From contig NZ_CP034783.1 in assembly GCF_006094435.1 (NCBI RefSeq), positions 3,623,001 through 3,687,000 of the forward strand: 64,000 nucleotides of DNA, given 5' to 3'. A program made the position numbers and the translations under genes. Below the pieces are notes generated by a model that was not told where the DNA came from, searched no databases, and worked only from the letters and a program-made list of their open reading frames with translations. The stretch comes from Pseudomonas sp. MPC6. Its GTDB lineage: Bacteria > Pseudomonadota > Gammaproteobacteria > Pseudomonadales > Pseudomonadaceae. This document shows, one piece after another, positions 46,251-56,870 of the stretch; the first letter of the stretch is position 1; each line of letters opens with the position of its first letter.

Positions 46251-46268
46251 ATGCTACTTGGGTAGCGG
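46251..46268. promoter_or_regulatory. ped-motif inverted repeat upstream of nosP
   Basis: ATGCTACTTGGGTAGCGG, containing the perfect palindrome GCTAC-TTGG-GTAGC; begins 64 bp before the nosP ATG. Half-site matches the TACTAC/GTAGTA arms of the other ped sites but lacks the GTAC arm. Confidence 0.45.
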
Positions 46269-46327
46269 TCTGGGGGTTCGATGGGATGAGAGAAGTGTTC
46301 GGGATATCCAAGGCAACGCAAATCCCC

Positions 46328-46419
46328 TGTAGGAGCTGGCTTGCCAGCGAAGGCGGCTTAACATTCAACATCTTCGTTGACTGACACACCGTCTTCGCTG
46401 GCAAGCCAGCTCCTACAGG
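46328..46419. repeat. Paired, inverted REP elements
   Basis: TGTAGGAGCTGGCTTGCCAGCGAAGG and its inverse about 40 bp apart, between the porin stop and the nosP promoter. The spacer (TTAACATTCAACATCTT) is almost the complement of the spacer of the REP pair at 40550-40640, so these two pairs share ancestry. Confidence 0.9.
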
Positions 46420-46445
46420 GGACCTGCGTGATGCCGGTTCCGGCG

Positions 46446-47630
46446 TTACCAGGTCAACACCGCCCCCACCGCAAAGGTGTCGGTGTCTTCATTCTGCGCA
46501 CTGGTGTCATGCCCGTTGATCTCGAACTGGTTGTACTCGGCCACCAATTTCAGGTTGTCATTGACGTCATGGAACAGCGCAACCCCGCGGGTCTCGTAAT
46601 CCGCGCCGCTGCCGACCACGCCATTGCCGTCATCGTTGGTCTTGCCATACGACAAGGCCAGGCGATTCTTGCCCAGTTTGTACGAACCCTGCAGCAGGTA
46701 GCCGTCGCTGTCGACATTGCGCAGGGTCGGTTCGCCGGCGTTGTTGGTGAAGAACGGGTTGATGCCCTTGGCCTGGAAACCGGACCCGGTCAGCGACAAG
46801 CCGCCCATTTTCGCCTGTACGCCGTAGCCGACGCCTTTGGAAGTGATCGATTCGACGCTGGAATCGGTGTTGTCCGAAGTCTGGTAGCTGCCGTTGACCC
46901 AGCTGTAGATCTTCGCCCCCGCGAGGTCGAACTGATAAGTGATCTCGCTCTCGGTGCGCGGGTTCTCCTGGTACGCCTTGCCCGTCGGGCTGCTGTCGTT
47001 GGTGTCCACCGGGTCCATGATCCCGACCGCCACCCGCAGGCCGTCCATCACCGGCGTGCGGTAGGTGATCTGCGAAGTGGGGAACGGATACGGGTAACCG
47101 GTGCCGATGTTGCCGAACGACACGCCGCCACCGTCCACCAATCCCAGGGTATCGCTGACCTGGCCATAACCGGCGAGCAATTCATCGAGCAGGATGTTGG
47201 AACGGGCAAACAGGCCGAAGTCCTTGCCGATCAGCACTTCGCCCCATTGCGGGTTGGCCACCGTGCCGTAGAACTGCCGCACATCGATGGCGGTGTCGGT
47301 GCCGTTGGTTTCGCTGTCGTTGATGGTGACCCAGAACGAGGCGCGGGCGCCGAGCTTGAGGTCATCGACCTGCTTGCCCATGTTGAAGCCCAGGTAGTTG
47401 GGCAGAAACCCCATCTTGACCCGCGACTGCCGACGGTCGTACTGCTCGCCGGCACGGTCGACATCGCTGTTGACGTAGAAGGCGTTGACGTAGCCATCGG
47501 TGGAAAACGTGGTCTGGTCCTTGTCGTACAGCATGATCTCGGCCTCGGCCATGCCACTCAAACCGAGGGTCGACAGGCTGGCGAAAAAGGCAGGCAAATA
47601 ACGATGCTTGAAGTTCTTATTGTTGTGCAT
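46446..47630 (-). CDS. Gram-negative porin (outer membrane)
   Basis: 394 aa from ATG 47630 (GGAGCG upstream). Signal peptide (FFASLSTLGLSGMAEA) precedes EIMLYDKDQTTFSTDGYVNAFYVN. General-porin features: alternating beta strands, SRVKMGFLPNYLGFNMGKQVDDLKLGARASFWV, WGEVLIGKDFGLFARSNILLDELLAGYG eyelet region, and terminal strand ending AVGAVLTW with C-terminal aromatic. A porin beside the ped regulators may admit alcohol substrates or acids (inference). Confidence 0.87.
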   Translation of the reverse strand: MHNNKNFKHRYLPAFFASLSTLGLSGMAEAEIMLYDKDQTTFSTDGYVNAFYVNSDVDRAGEQYDRRQSRVKMGFLPNYLGFNMGKQVDDLKLGARASFWVTINDSETNGTDTAIDVRQFYGTVANPQWGEVLIGKDFGLFARSNILLDELLAGYGQVSDTLGLVDGGGVSFGNIGTGYPYPFPTSQITYRTPVMDGLRVAVGIMDPVDTNDSSPTGKAYQENPRTESEITYQFDLAGAKIYSWVNGSYQTSDNTDSSVESITSKGVGYGVQAKMGGLSLTGSGFQAKGINPFFTNNAGEPTLRNVDSDGYLLQGSYKLGKNRLALSYGKTNDDGNGVVGSGADYETRGVALFHDVNDNLKLVAEYNQFEINGHDTSAQNEDTDTFAVGAVLTW

Positions 47631-47839
47631 GGCGCGCTCCGCAACGGGGGACTTGATGTCGGAGGCGATTATCGAAAGCGGACCGGCGGCGGCATACGCT
47701 GCCTTGGCGCTGGTTTTCAGCTGCTTTGGAGTGGCGGGTAGCGCGCGGCGAATACGATGTAAGACCACCCGCGGGCAAGGCTCGCCACTTAGGGTGTACG
47801 CCTGTGGATGCGACTGGCATCCACAGGCACCGGTACCCG

Positions 47840-48646
47840 CTAGGCGCCCGCTCTGTAGAGCATGTAGGCGGCGACCACCACGCAGATGCTGGCGAAGCCG
47901 ATCTGCAAGACCCGGGCCGGTACGCGCGCGCACAGCTTGCGGCCGATGACCATGCCGACGATGCTCGCGACAATGAACACCACGCCCACACCGTCGATGC
48001 GCACCCCGGCGTGAAACGCGCCGATGACGCCGATCGCCGAGATCAGGCTGATCACCATCAGGGAGGTGGCGACGATCCCGCGCATCTGCACGTCGGTCAG
48101 TTGCTTGAAGGCCGGGACGATCAGGAAACCGCCGCCCACCCCGAGCAGCCCGGAGACTACCCCGGTCACCGCACCGAGTGCCGCCAGGGTCGCGGTGCAT
48201 TTGGCGGTCCATGAAAAGCGCCCGGTCTGCTGATCGAGCATGCAGTTCTTCTGGCCCCAGTTGGCGTGGCCATGGTCGCTCGGTCCTGGCTCCCGGCGCT
48301 CACGGCGCAGCATGCGCCAGGCGACCATCACCATCAGCAGGCTGAACAGGATCATCAGGATCTTTTCCGGCAACTGATGGGCGAAGAAGATGCCCACCGG
48401 CGAAAAAATCGCCCCCAACAAGGCGATCAACAGCGCCGCGCGGTAGCGCACCAGACCGTGACGCAAACCATCGATGGCCCCGACCGCCGCCGCGCTGCCC
48501 ACCGCAAACAGAGCGATCGGTGCCGCCTGGGTCATGGTCAGCCCCAACCCCAGCACCAGGGCCGGCACCGCAAGAATCCCGCCACCGGCACCGGTCAATC
48601 CAAGGACCAGGCCCATCACCACGCCAAAAAAACCTGCCAGCAACAT
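47840..48646 (-). CDS. TauE/SafE-family sulfite/anion exporter
   Basis: 268 aa from ATG 48646; eight hydrophobic helices in two repeats, each with the glycine signature (GLTGAGGGILAVPALVL and GLLGVGGGFLIVPAFKQLT). This type lies beside persulfide dioxygenase-like hydrolases in many bacteria, as here with the divergent gene at 48811. Probable role: export of sulfite or related sulfur anions formed during sulfide/persulfide detoxification. Conserved sequence does not extend to the upstream in-frame ATG at 48757. Confidence 0.88.
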   Translation of the reverse strand: MLLAGFFGVVMGLVLGLTGAGGGILAVPALVLGLGLTMTQAAPIALFAVGSAAAVGAIDGLRHGLVRYRAALLIALLGAIFSPVGIFFAHQLPEKILMILFSLLMVMVAWRMLRRERREPGPSDHGHANWGQKNCMLDQQTGRFSWTAKCTATLAALGAVTGVVSGLLGVGGGFLIVPAFKQLTDVQMRGIVATSLMVISLISAIGVIGAFHAGVRIDGVGVVFIVASIVGMVIGRKLCARVPARVLQIGFASICVVVAAYMLYRAGA

Positions 48647-48810
48647 AAAACACTCATGATCCGCGAAAAAAAGCCGGGAACGCCCGGTATCGATTGAGTG
48701 ACAGGATAGAGCCCGTACAGGTTTTTTCATTAACAGAATTGATAGGGGGGTGGTCAACCCGGGGAAAATGAAACTACCCTCATGGTCTGTCCCCCCGAAA
48801 ATAAGCCACC

Positions 48811-49674
48811 ATGTCCGCCTTGATTGAAGCTTTCCTCGACCCCGCTTCGTCCACTTACAGCTACGTCATCTACGAAGCCGATGGCAGTCAATGCGCGATC
48901 GTCGATCCAGTGCTCGACTACGACCCCGCCGCCGGGCGCACCGCGACCACTCAGGCTGACCGGCTCATCGCTTTTGTCCGCCAGCATCGCTTGCAGGTGC
49001 AATGGTTGCTGGAAACCCACGCCCACGCCGATCATCTGTCCGCCGCGCCCTATCTGCGCCGGCAACTGGGCGGCAAGATCGCGATCGGTCAGTCCATCGG
49101 CAAGGTTCAGGACGTGTTCAAGACCCTGTTCAACCTTGAGCCCGAATTTGCCGTCGACGGTTCGCAGTTCGATCACCTGTTCGCGCCGGACGAGTCGTTC
49201 ATGATCGGCAACCTCAAGGCCACGGCCCTGCATGTGCCCGGCCACACCCCGGCGGACATGGCCTATCTGGTCGATGGCGAGCAGATCCTGGTGGGCGATA
49301 CGCTGTTCATGCCGGACGTCGGTACCGCCCGTTGCGACTTCCCCGGTGGCAATGCCAGCCAGATGTTCACATCGATCCACAAACTGCTGGCCTTCCCCGC
49401 TGGCGTCAGTCTTTACGTTTGCCACGATTACCCTACCGGGGGGCGTGAACCGCGGTGCATGACGACGGTGGGCGAGCAACGTAAAAGCAATATCCACGTC
49501 CACGACGGCGTCGACGAACCCGCGTTCGTCGCCATGCGCAACCGGCGCGACGCCGGGTTGGGCATGCCGACGCTGTTGCTGCCGGCGATCCAGGTGAATG
49601 TGCGTGCGGGGAATTTGCCGCCGGCAGAAGACAACGGCATCACCTACCTGAAAATCCCCCTGAACACACTCTGA
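48811..49674 (+). CDS. Persulfide-dioxygenase-like MBL hydrolase
   Basis: 287 aa cytosolic metallo-beta-lactamase fold of the ETHE1/Blh class. Ligands: THAHADHLSAAPYL (HxHxDH), HVPGHTPADMAYL, GDTLFMPDVGTARCDFPGG and CHDYPTGGREPRCMTTVGEQR, the last being a Blh-type substrate-binding segment. Known homologues oxidise glutathione persulfide to sulfite using mononuclear iron. Divergent partner of the TauE exporter; no BigR-type repressor is visible nearby. Confidence 0.88.
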   Translation: MSALIEAFLDPASSTYSYVIYEADGSQCAIVDPVLDYDPAAGRTATTQADRLIAFVRQHRLQVQWLLETHAHADHLSAAPYLRRQLGGKIAIGQSIGKVQDVFKTLFNLEPEFAVDGSQFDHLFAPDESFMIGNLKATALHVPGHTPADMAYLVDGEQILVGDTLFMPDVGTARCDFPGGNASQMFTSIHKLLAFPAGVSLYVCHDYPTGGREPRCMTTVGEQRKSNIHVHDGVDEPAFVAMRNRRDAGLGMPTLLLPAIQVNVRAGNLPPAEDNGITYLKIPLNTL

Positions 49675-49679
49675 CCCTG

Positions 49680-49765
49680 TGTAGGAGCCGGCTTGCTGGC
49701 GAAGGCGTCGTCATGGGCGCTGCAAGACTTGAGGGCGCGTTCGCTGGCAAGCCAGCCCCTACAGG
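49680..49765. repeat. Paired REP elements
   Basis: GTAGGAGCCGGCTTGCTGGCGAAGGC and a degenerate inverse (TTCGCTGGCAAGCCAGCCCCTACAG) about 35 bp apart, between the convergent hydrolase and bkdR. Confidence 0.85.
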
Positions 49766-49798
49766 GTTGCGGTGTTGCATAAACCGGCGGTTTACAGG

Positions 49799-50287
49799 TC
49801 AATTGCCGAGGGTCAGGCCGTTGGCCGGCAACGGCAGCGCCGTCTTGTACCTCACCTGCTTGAGCGCGAAGCTCGACCGGATATTCGCCACCCCCGGCAC
49901 CTTGGTCAAAAAGTCCATCATGAAGCGCTCCAGCGACTGAATGGTTGGCACCAGCACCCGGATCAGGTAGTCCGGGTCGCCGGCCATCAGGTAGCACTCC
50001 ATGACTTCCGGGCGATCCGAGATCGCCTCTTCGAAATGCTGCAGCGCCTCCTCCACCTGTTTCTCCAGGCTGACATGAATGAACACATTCACGTGCAGCC
50101 CCAACAGATCGGCATCCAGCAGGGTGACCTGTTCGCGAATCAGCCCCAGTTCCTCCATGGCCTTGACCCGGTTGAAACAGGGGGTCGGCGACAGGTTGAC
50201 CGAGCGTGCGAGGTCGGCGTTGGTGATCCGCGCATTCTCCTGAAGGCTGTTCAAAATGCCGATATCGGTACGGTCCAGTTTGCGCAT
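49799..50287 (-). CDS. bkdR: Lrp/AsnC-family regulator BkdR
   Basis: 162 aa. N-terminal HTH ([47 protein letters not shown]) and a C-terminal RAM ligand domain ([17 protein letters not shown]). Divergent from bkdA1 across a 187-bp AT-rich region. In P. putida BkdR activates the bkd operon in response to branched-chain amino acids, and position and length fit that assignment. Confidence 0.93.
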   Translation of the reverse strand: MRKLDRTDIGILNSLQENARITNADLARSVNLSPTPCFNRVKAMEELGLIREQVTLLDADLLGLHVNVFIHVSLEKQVEEALQHFEEAISDRPEVMECYLMAGDPDYLIRVLVPTIQSLERFMMDFLTKVPGVANIRSSFALKQVRYKTALPLPANGLTLGN

Positions 50288-51710
<1,423 letters not shown>

Positions 51711-51711
51711 C

Positions 51712-52770
51712 ATGAACGATCACAACAGCAATATTCAGTTGGATACCGCCATGACCACGACCACCATGACCATGATCCAGGCCCTGCGCTCGGCCATGGA
51801 TGTGATGCTTGAGCGTGATGACAACGTCGTCGTATTCGGCCAGGACGTGGGCTACTTCGGCGGCGTGTTCCGTTGCACCGAAGGCCTGCAGACCAAGTAC
51901 GGCACCTCCCGGGTGTTCGACGCGCCGATCTCTGAAAGCGGCATCGTCGGCGTCGCCGTGGGCATGGGCGCCTACGGTTTGCGGCCGGTGGCCGAGATCC
52001 AGTTCGCCGACTACGTCTACCCGGCCTCGGACCAGATCATTTCCGAAGCCGCCCGCCTGCGTTATCGCTCGGCCGGCGAGTTCACCGCGCCGATGACCCT
52101 GCGCATGCCTTGCGGCGGCGGCATCTATGGCGGCCAGACCCACAGCCAGAGCATCGAGGCGATGTTCACCCAGGTCTGCGGCCTGCGCACGGTCATGCCG
52201 TCAAACCCTTACGACGCCAAGGGCCTGCTGATCGCCTCCATCGAAAACGATGACCCGGTGATCTTTCTCGAGCCAAAGCGCCTGTACAACGGCCCGTTCG
52301 ACGGTCACCACGATCGCCCTGTGACCCCGTGGTCGAAACACCCGGCCGCCCAAGTGCCGGACGGTTACTACACCGTGCCGCTGGACGTCGCCGCCATCAC
52401 CCGTCCGGGCAAGGAAGTGACCATCCTGACCTACGGCACCACCGTCTACGTCTCGCAAGTCGCCGCCGAAGAAACCGGCATCGACGCGGAAGTCATCGAC
52501 CTGCGCAGCCTGTGGCCGCTGGACCTGGACACCATCGTCAAGTCGGTGAAGAAAACCGGACGTTGCGTCATCGTTCACGAAGCGACCCGCACCTGCGGTT
52601 TCGGTGCCGAACTGGTGGCCCTGGTGCAGGAGCACTGCTTCCACTACCTGGAAGCGCCGATCGAGCGCGTCACCGGCTGGGACACCCCCTACCCGCACGC
52701 GCAAGAGTGGGCGTATTTCCCAGGTCCGTCCCGAGTGGGCGCGGCGTTGAAACGGGTCATGGAGGTCTGA
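51712..52770 (+). CDS. bkdA2: Branched-chain 2-oxoacid dehydrogenase E1 beta
   Basis: 352 aa, matching P. putida length. Transketolase-like pyrimidine domain: TMIQALRSAMDVMLERDDNVVVFGQDVGYFGGVFR, RVFDAPISESGIVGVAVGMGAYGLRPVAEIQFADY, LRMPCGGGIYGGQTHSQSIEAMF and CGFGAELVALVQE near the end. The start is one base after the bkdA1 stop. Completes the E1 heterotetramer. Confidence 0.96.
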   Translation: MNDHNSNIQLDTAMTTTTMTMIQALRSAMDVMLERDDNVVVFGQDVGYFGGVFRCTEGLQTKYGTSRVFDAPISESGIVGVAVGMGAYGLRPVAEIQFADYVYPASDQIISEAARLRYRSAGEFTAPMTLRMPCGGGIYGGQTHSQSIEAMFTQVCGLRTVMPSNPYDAKGLLIASIENDDPVIFLEPKRLYNGPFDGHHDRPVTPWSKHPAAQVPDGYYTVPLDVAAITRPGKEVTILTYGTTVYVSQVAAEETGIDAEVIDLRSLWPLDLDTIVKSVKKTGRCVIVHEATRTCGFGAELVALVQEHCFHYLEAPIERVTGWDTPYPHAQEWAYFPGPSRVGAALKRVMEV

Positions 52771-54042
52771 ATGGGCACGCACGTTATTAAAATGCCGGAC
52801 ATTGGCGAAGGCATTGCAGAAGTTGAATTGTCGGTGTGGCACGTCAAGGTCGGCGACATGGTCGTCGAAGATCAGGTGTTGGCCGATGTCATGACCGACA
52901 AGGCGATGGTCGACATCCCGTCCCCGGTGCATGGCAAGGTGATTGCGCTGGGCGGACAGCCTGGCGAAGTCATGGCGGTGGGCAGCATCTTGATCAGCAT
53001 TGAAGTCGAAGGCGCGGGCAACGTTAAAGAGTCGGCCCAGCCTGCACCAGTTAAAGAAGCTACGGTTGCGGCTCCGAAAGCTGAAGCCGTGGTGGCCAGC
53101 AAACCAGTCGAGGCTGCAGCGCCACGAGCCGCCGTTTGCCAAGGCCCGATGGTGGCCCGCGAAGCCGGCGAACGCCCGCTGGCCTCCCCGGCCGTGCGCA
53201 AACATGCACTGGACCTGGGCATCCAGCTGCGTCTGGTGCGGGGCACCGGCCCAGCCGGTCGCGTGTTGCACGAAGACCTCGAGACCTATCTGGCCCAAGG
53301 TCAGCAAGCCCAGTCATCGGCGACTGCCGCTTACGCCCAGCGTAACGACGAAGAACAGATCCCGGTGATCGGCATGCGCCGCAAGATCGCCCAGCGCATG
53401 CAGGACGCCACCCAGCGCGCCGCCCATTTCAGCTATGTGGAAGAAATCGACGTTACCGCCGTGGAAGAGTTGCGCGCGCACCTCAATGAAAAGCACGGTG
53501 CGACCCGTGGCAAGCTGACGCTGTTGCCATTTCTGGTCCGCGCCCTGGTTGTCGCCCTGCGCGATTTCCCGCAGATCAACGCCCGTTACGACGACGAAGC
53601 CCAGGTCATCACTCGCCTCGGCGCGGTGCACGTAGGCATCGCCACCCAGGCCGACATCGGTTTGATGGTGCCAGTGGTGCGTCACGCCGAAGCGCGCAGC
53701 CTGTGGGACAGCGCCACGGAAATCTCCCGTCTGGCCACCGCCGCACGCATTGGCAAGGCCAGCCGCGACGAGCTGTCCGGCTCCAGCATCACCCTGACCA
53801 GCCTCGGCGCGTTGGGCGGCATCGTCAGTACCCCGGTGTTGAACCTGCCGGAAGTGGCGATCGTCGGCGTGAACAAAATCGTCGAACGGCCGATGGTGGT
53901 CAAAGGCCAGATCGTGATTCGCAAGATGATGAACCTCTCCAGCTCTTTCGATCACCGCGTGGTCGACGGCATGGACGCGGCGCAATTCATCCAGGCGGTT
54001 CGTGGCTTGCTCGAACAACCCGCCACCTTGTTCGTGGAGTAA
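52771..54042 (+). CDS. bkdB: Branched-chain 2-oxoacid dehydrogenase E2 (lipoamide acyltransferase)
   Basis: 423 aa. Lipoyl domain with modified lysine K44 (DVMTDKAMVDIPSP), an Ala/Pro/Lys-rich linker, peripheral subunit-binding domain (ASPAVRKHALDLGIQLRLVRGTGPAGRVL), second linker and catalytic domain ending SSSFDHRVVDGMDAAQF, where His and Asp are catalytic. Forms the core that hands acyl groups to CoA. ATG directly follows the bkdA2 stop. Confidence 0.96.
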   Translation: MGTHVIKMPDIGEGIAEVELSVWHVKVGDMVVEDQVLADVMTDKAMVDIPSPVHGKVIALGGQPGEVMAVGSILISIEVEGAGNVKESAQPAPVKEATVAAPKAEAVVASKPVEAAAPRAAVCQGPMVAREAGERPLASPAVRKHALDLGIQLRLVRGTGPAGRVLHEDLETYLAQGQQAQSSATAAYAQRNDEEQIPVIGMRRKIAQRMQDATQRAAHFSYVEEIDVTAVEELRAHLNEKHGATRGKLTLLPFLVRALVVALRDFPQINARYDDEAQVITRLGAVHVGIATQADIGLMVPVVRHAEARSLWDSATEISRLATAARIGKASRDELSGSSITLTSLGALGGIVSTPVLNLPEVAIVGVNKIVERPMVVKGQIVIRKMMNLSSSFDHRVVDGMDAAQFIQAVRGLLEQPATLFVE

Positions 54043-54045
54043 GAC

Positions 54046-55428
54046 ATGCAGAATTTGAACACCACGCTGCTGATCATCGGCGGCGGCCCTGGCGGTTATG
54101 TGACGGCGATTCGTGCCGGCCAGCTGGGCATTCCGACCATTCTGGTGGAAGGCGCTTCGTTGGGCGGCACCTGCCTGAACATCGGCTGCATTCCTTCAAA
54201 GGCGCTGATCCATGTCGCCGAACAGTTTCATCAGACGCAGCACCACAGCCAGCATTCGGCGTTGGGCATCAGCGTTTCGGCGCCGACCCTCGACATCGGC
54301 AAGAGCGTCGAGTGGAAGGACGGCATCGTCGATCGCCTGACCACCGGCGTCTCGGCGCTGATGAAGAAGCACAAGATCCAGGTCATTCAGGGCTGGGCCA
54401 AGGTCATCGACGGCAAGACGGTCGACGTCGGCGACACGCGCATTCAGTGCGAGCACCTGGTGCTGGCCACCGGCTCAAACAGTGTGAACCTGCCGATGCT
54501 GCCGATTGGCGGGCCGATCATCTCTTCCACCGAAGCCCTGGCGCCGACGTCCGTGCCGAAACGGCTGGTCGTGGTCGGTGGCGGTTACATCGGTCTGGAG
54601 CTGGGAATCGCCTATCGCAAGCTCGGCGCCGAAGTCAGCGTGGTCGAAGCGCAAGACCGCATCCTGCCAGCCTACGATGCCGAGCTGACGCAGCCAGTGC
54701 ATGATGAACTGAAAAAACTCGGAGTCAGGCTTTACTTGAAGCATAGCGTTCAAGGCTTTGATTCTATTAATAATACACTGCAAGTACTTGCGCCGGGCGG
54801 CGACACCCTGAACCTGGAAACCGATCAGGTATTGGTGGCTGTCGGGCGCAAACCCAATACCCAGGGCTGGAACCTCGAAGCGCTGAACCTGGACATGAAC
54901 GGGTCGGCGATCAAGATCGACAACCGCTGCCAGACCAGCATGCGCAACGTGTACGCCATCGGCGACCTGAGCGGCGAACCGATGCTCGCGCACCGGGCCA
55001 TGGCCCAGGGCGATATGGTGGCCGAGCTGATCAGCGGTAAATCCCGCGAGTTCAACCCCACCGCCATCGCTGCCGTGTGCTTTACCGACCCGGAACTGGT
55101 GGTGGTCGGCAAGACGCCGGACGAGGCCAAGGCTGCAGGGCTGGACTGCATCGTGTCGAGCTTCCCGTTTGCGGCCAATGGCCGGGCGATGACCCTGGAG
55201 TCGAAAAGCGGCTTCGTGCGGGTCGTGGCGCGGCGTGACAATCATGTGATTGTCGGCTGGCAGGCGGTGGGTGTGGGTGTTTCGGAATTGTCGACGGCGT
55301 TTGGCCAGAGCCTGGAAATGGGCGCACGGCTGGAAGACATCGCCGGGACGATCCATGCGCATCCGACACTCGGCGAAGCGGTGCAGGAAGCGGCGTTGCG
55401 GGCCCTCGGCCACGCGTTGCATCTCTAG
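54046..55428 (+). CDS. lpdV: Dihydrolipoamide dehydrogenase of the Bkd complex
   Basis: 460 aa flavoprotein. FAD motif [19 protein letters not shown], redox disulfide C43/C48 in [18 protein letters not shown] motif [20 protein letters not shown], and the C-terminal [14 protein letters not shown] with the catalytic His/Glu pair. Reoxidises the E2 lipoamide with NAD. Last gene of the bkd operon, 3 bp after bkdB. Confidence 0.95.
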   Translation: MQNLNTTLLIIGGGPGGYVTAIRAGQLGIPTILVEGASLGGTCLNIGCIPSKALIHVAEQFHQTQHHSQHSALGISVSAPTLDIGKSVEWKDGIVDRLTTGVSALMKKHKIQVIQGWAKVIDGKTVDVGDTRIQCEHLVLATGSNSVNLPMLPIGGPIISSTEALAPTSVPKRLVVVGGGYIGLELGIAYRKLGAEVSVVEAQDRILPAYDAELTQPVHDELKKLGVRLYLKHSVQGFDSINNTLQVLAPGGDTLNLETDQVLVAVGRKPNTQGWNLEALNLDMNGSAIKIDNRCQTSMRNVYAIGDLSGEPMLAHRAMAQGDMVAELISGKSREFNPTAIAAVCFTDPELVVVGKTPDEAKAAGLDCIVSSFPFAANGRAMTLESKSGFVRVVARRDNHVIVGWQAVGVGVSELSTAFGQSLEMGARLEDIAGTIHAHPTLGEAVQEAALRALGHALHL

Positions 55429-55437
55429 CCGAACCCC

Positions 55438-55538
55438 TGTAGGAGCGAGCTTGCTCGCGATGGTCGTCAACGATAACGCGGCAGGCCTGATACCCCGCAG
55501 TGTTCTCGAGTTCATCGCGAGCAAGCTCGCGCCTACAA
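55438..55538. repeat. Paired, inverted REP elements
   Basis: TGTAGGAGCGAGCTTGCTCGCGATGG and an inverted unit ending CTCGCGCCTACA, about 45 bp apart, between lpdV and ilvE. Confidence 0.88.
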
Positions 55539-55653
55539 AGGATCGCATTCCGGGCTGCGAAAAGGGCCCGGAATGAAGTATTGTTGTCCCCATCCAGAAA
55601 AAACGTCAGAAGCCTTGAACCGTTTCGGCGGTTGTTAAGCGATAGAGGGTGTC

Positions 55654-56673
55654 ATGGGTAACGAAAGCATCAATTGGGACAAGTTGGGTTTTGACTACAT
55701 CAAGACAGACAAGCGCTATTTGTCGCACTGGCGTAATGGCGAGTGGGACGCAGGCACCCTGACCGAAGACAATGTGCTGCACATCAGCGAAGGCTCCACT
55801 GCCCTTCACTATGGCCAGCAATGCTTCGAAGGCCTGAAGGCCTATCGGTGCAAGGACGGCTCGATCAACCTGTTCCGCCCGGACCAGAACGCCGCCCGCA
55901 TGCAACGCAGCTGCGCGCGCCTGCTGATGCCGCAGGTGTCCACCGAGCAGTTCATCGAAGCCTGCAAGGACGTGGTCCGCGCCAACGAGCGTTTCATCCC
56001 GCCTTACGGCACCGGCGGCGCGCTGTACCTGCGTCCGTTCGTGATCGGCGTGGGTGACAACATCGGCGTGCGTACCGCCCCCGAGTTCATCTTCTCGATC
56101 TTCTGCATCCCGGTCGGCGCCTACTTCAAGGGCGGCCTGACCCCGCACAATTTCCTGATCTCCAGCTACGACCGCGCAGCTCCACAAGGCACCGGTGCGG
56201 CCAAGGTCGGTGGCAACTACGCCGCCAGCCTGATGCCGAACTCCCTGGCCAAAAAGGCGCACTTTGCCGACTGCATCTACCTGGACCCGATGACCCACAC
56301 CAAAATCGAGGAAGTCGGTTCGGCCAACTTCTTCGGGATCACCCACGACGACAAGTTCGTCACCCCGAACTCGCCGTCGGTGCTGCCGGGCATCACCCGC
56401 CTGTCGTTGATCGAACTGGCCAAGTCCCGTCTGGGCCTGGAAGTGATCGAAGGCGACGTGTTCATCGACAAGCTGTCCGACTTCAAGGAAGCCGGCGCCT
56501 GCGGCACTGCCGCGGTGATCACGCCGATCGGCGGCATCAGCTATAACGACAAGCTGCACGTGTTCCACAGCGAAACCGACGTCGGCCCGATCACCCAGAA
56601 GCTCTACAAAGAGCTGACGGGCGTGCAGACCGGTGACGTCGAAGCTCCAGCAGGCTGGATCGTCAAGGTTTGA
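55654..56673 (+). CDS. ilvE: Branched-chain amino acid aminotransferase
   Basis: 339 aa fold-type IV PLP enzyme. PLP lysine in AAKVGGNYAASLMPN, LHYGQQCFEGLKAYR near the N-terminus, YLRPFVIGVGDNIGV, and EEVGSANFFGI binding the cofactor. Interconverts branched-chain amino acids and the 2-oxoacids degraded by the adjacent Bkd complex. Class II length (~340 aa). Terminated by a strong intrinsic terminator. Confidence 0.95.
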   Translation: MGNESINWDKLGFDYIKTDKRYLSHWRNGEWDAGTLTEDNVLHISEGSTALHYGQQCFEGLKAYRCKDGSINLFRPDQNAARMQRSCARLLMPQVSTEQFIEACKDVVRANERFIPPYGTGGALYLRPFVIGVGDNIGVRTAPEFIFSIFCIPVGAYFKGGLTPHNFLISSYDRAAPQGTGAAKVGGNYAASLMPNSLAKKAHFADCIYLDPMTHTKIEEVGSANFFGITHDDKFVTPNSPSVLPGITRLSLIELAKSRLGLEVIEGDVFIDKLSDFKEAGACGTAAVITPIGGISYNDKLHVFHSETDVGPITQKLYKELTGVQTGDVEAPAGWIVKV

Positions 56674-56698
56674 TCTGACGACACAGTTCCTTTTGCGC

Positions 56699-56738
56699 AA
56701 AAAAAGCCCGGCCATCGTTTTGATGGCCGGGCTTTTTT
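56699..56738 (+). terminator. Rho-independent terminator after ilvE
   Basis: AAAAAGCCCGGCCATC, loop GTTTT, GATGGCCGGGCTTTTTT: a 16-bp stem ending in a T-run, 26 bp after the ilvE stop. Clearest intrinsic terminator in the window. Confidence 0.95.
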
Positions 56739-56766
56739 ATGGTTGCCGAGCGCAGATCAAAAGATC

Positions 56767-56822
56767 GCAGCGAGTACTAGCCAAATTCTATGCTTCGGGG
56801 TTCCCCCCAAAAAATAGAATTT
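56767..56822 (+). pseudogene. Remnant of an IS110-family 3' end
   Basis: The plus strand AGCGAGTACTAGCCAAATTC matches the 3' end of the intact IS110 transposase gene (AGCGAATATCAGCCAAATCC) at 16 of 20 positions. It continues as CGGGGTTCCCCCCAA...ATAGAAT, mirroring GGGGCTTCCCCCCAAACATAGAAT. In the matching frame it reads EY-stop-PNSMLRGSPQK against EYQPNPVFGASPQT. An in-frame stop and base changes show decay. It ends next to TTCCCACATTGG, a REP right half. Confidence 0.7.
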
Positions 56823-56870
56823 CCCACATTGGATCGACTGTGTTCATGAAATTCATGACACACAGGAAGT

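Noticed and set aside
56783..56822. AAATTCTAT..ATAGAATTT hairpin considered as a MITE or terminator
   Set aside because: Its sequence and reading frame match the end of the IS110 transposase at 10236, so an IS remnant explains it better.
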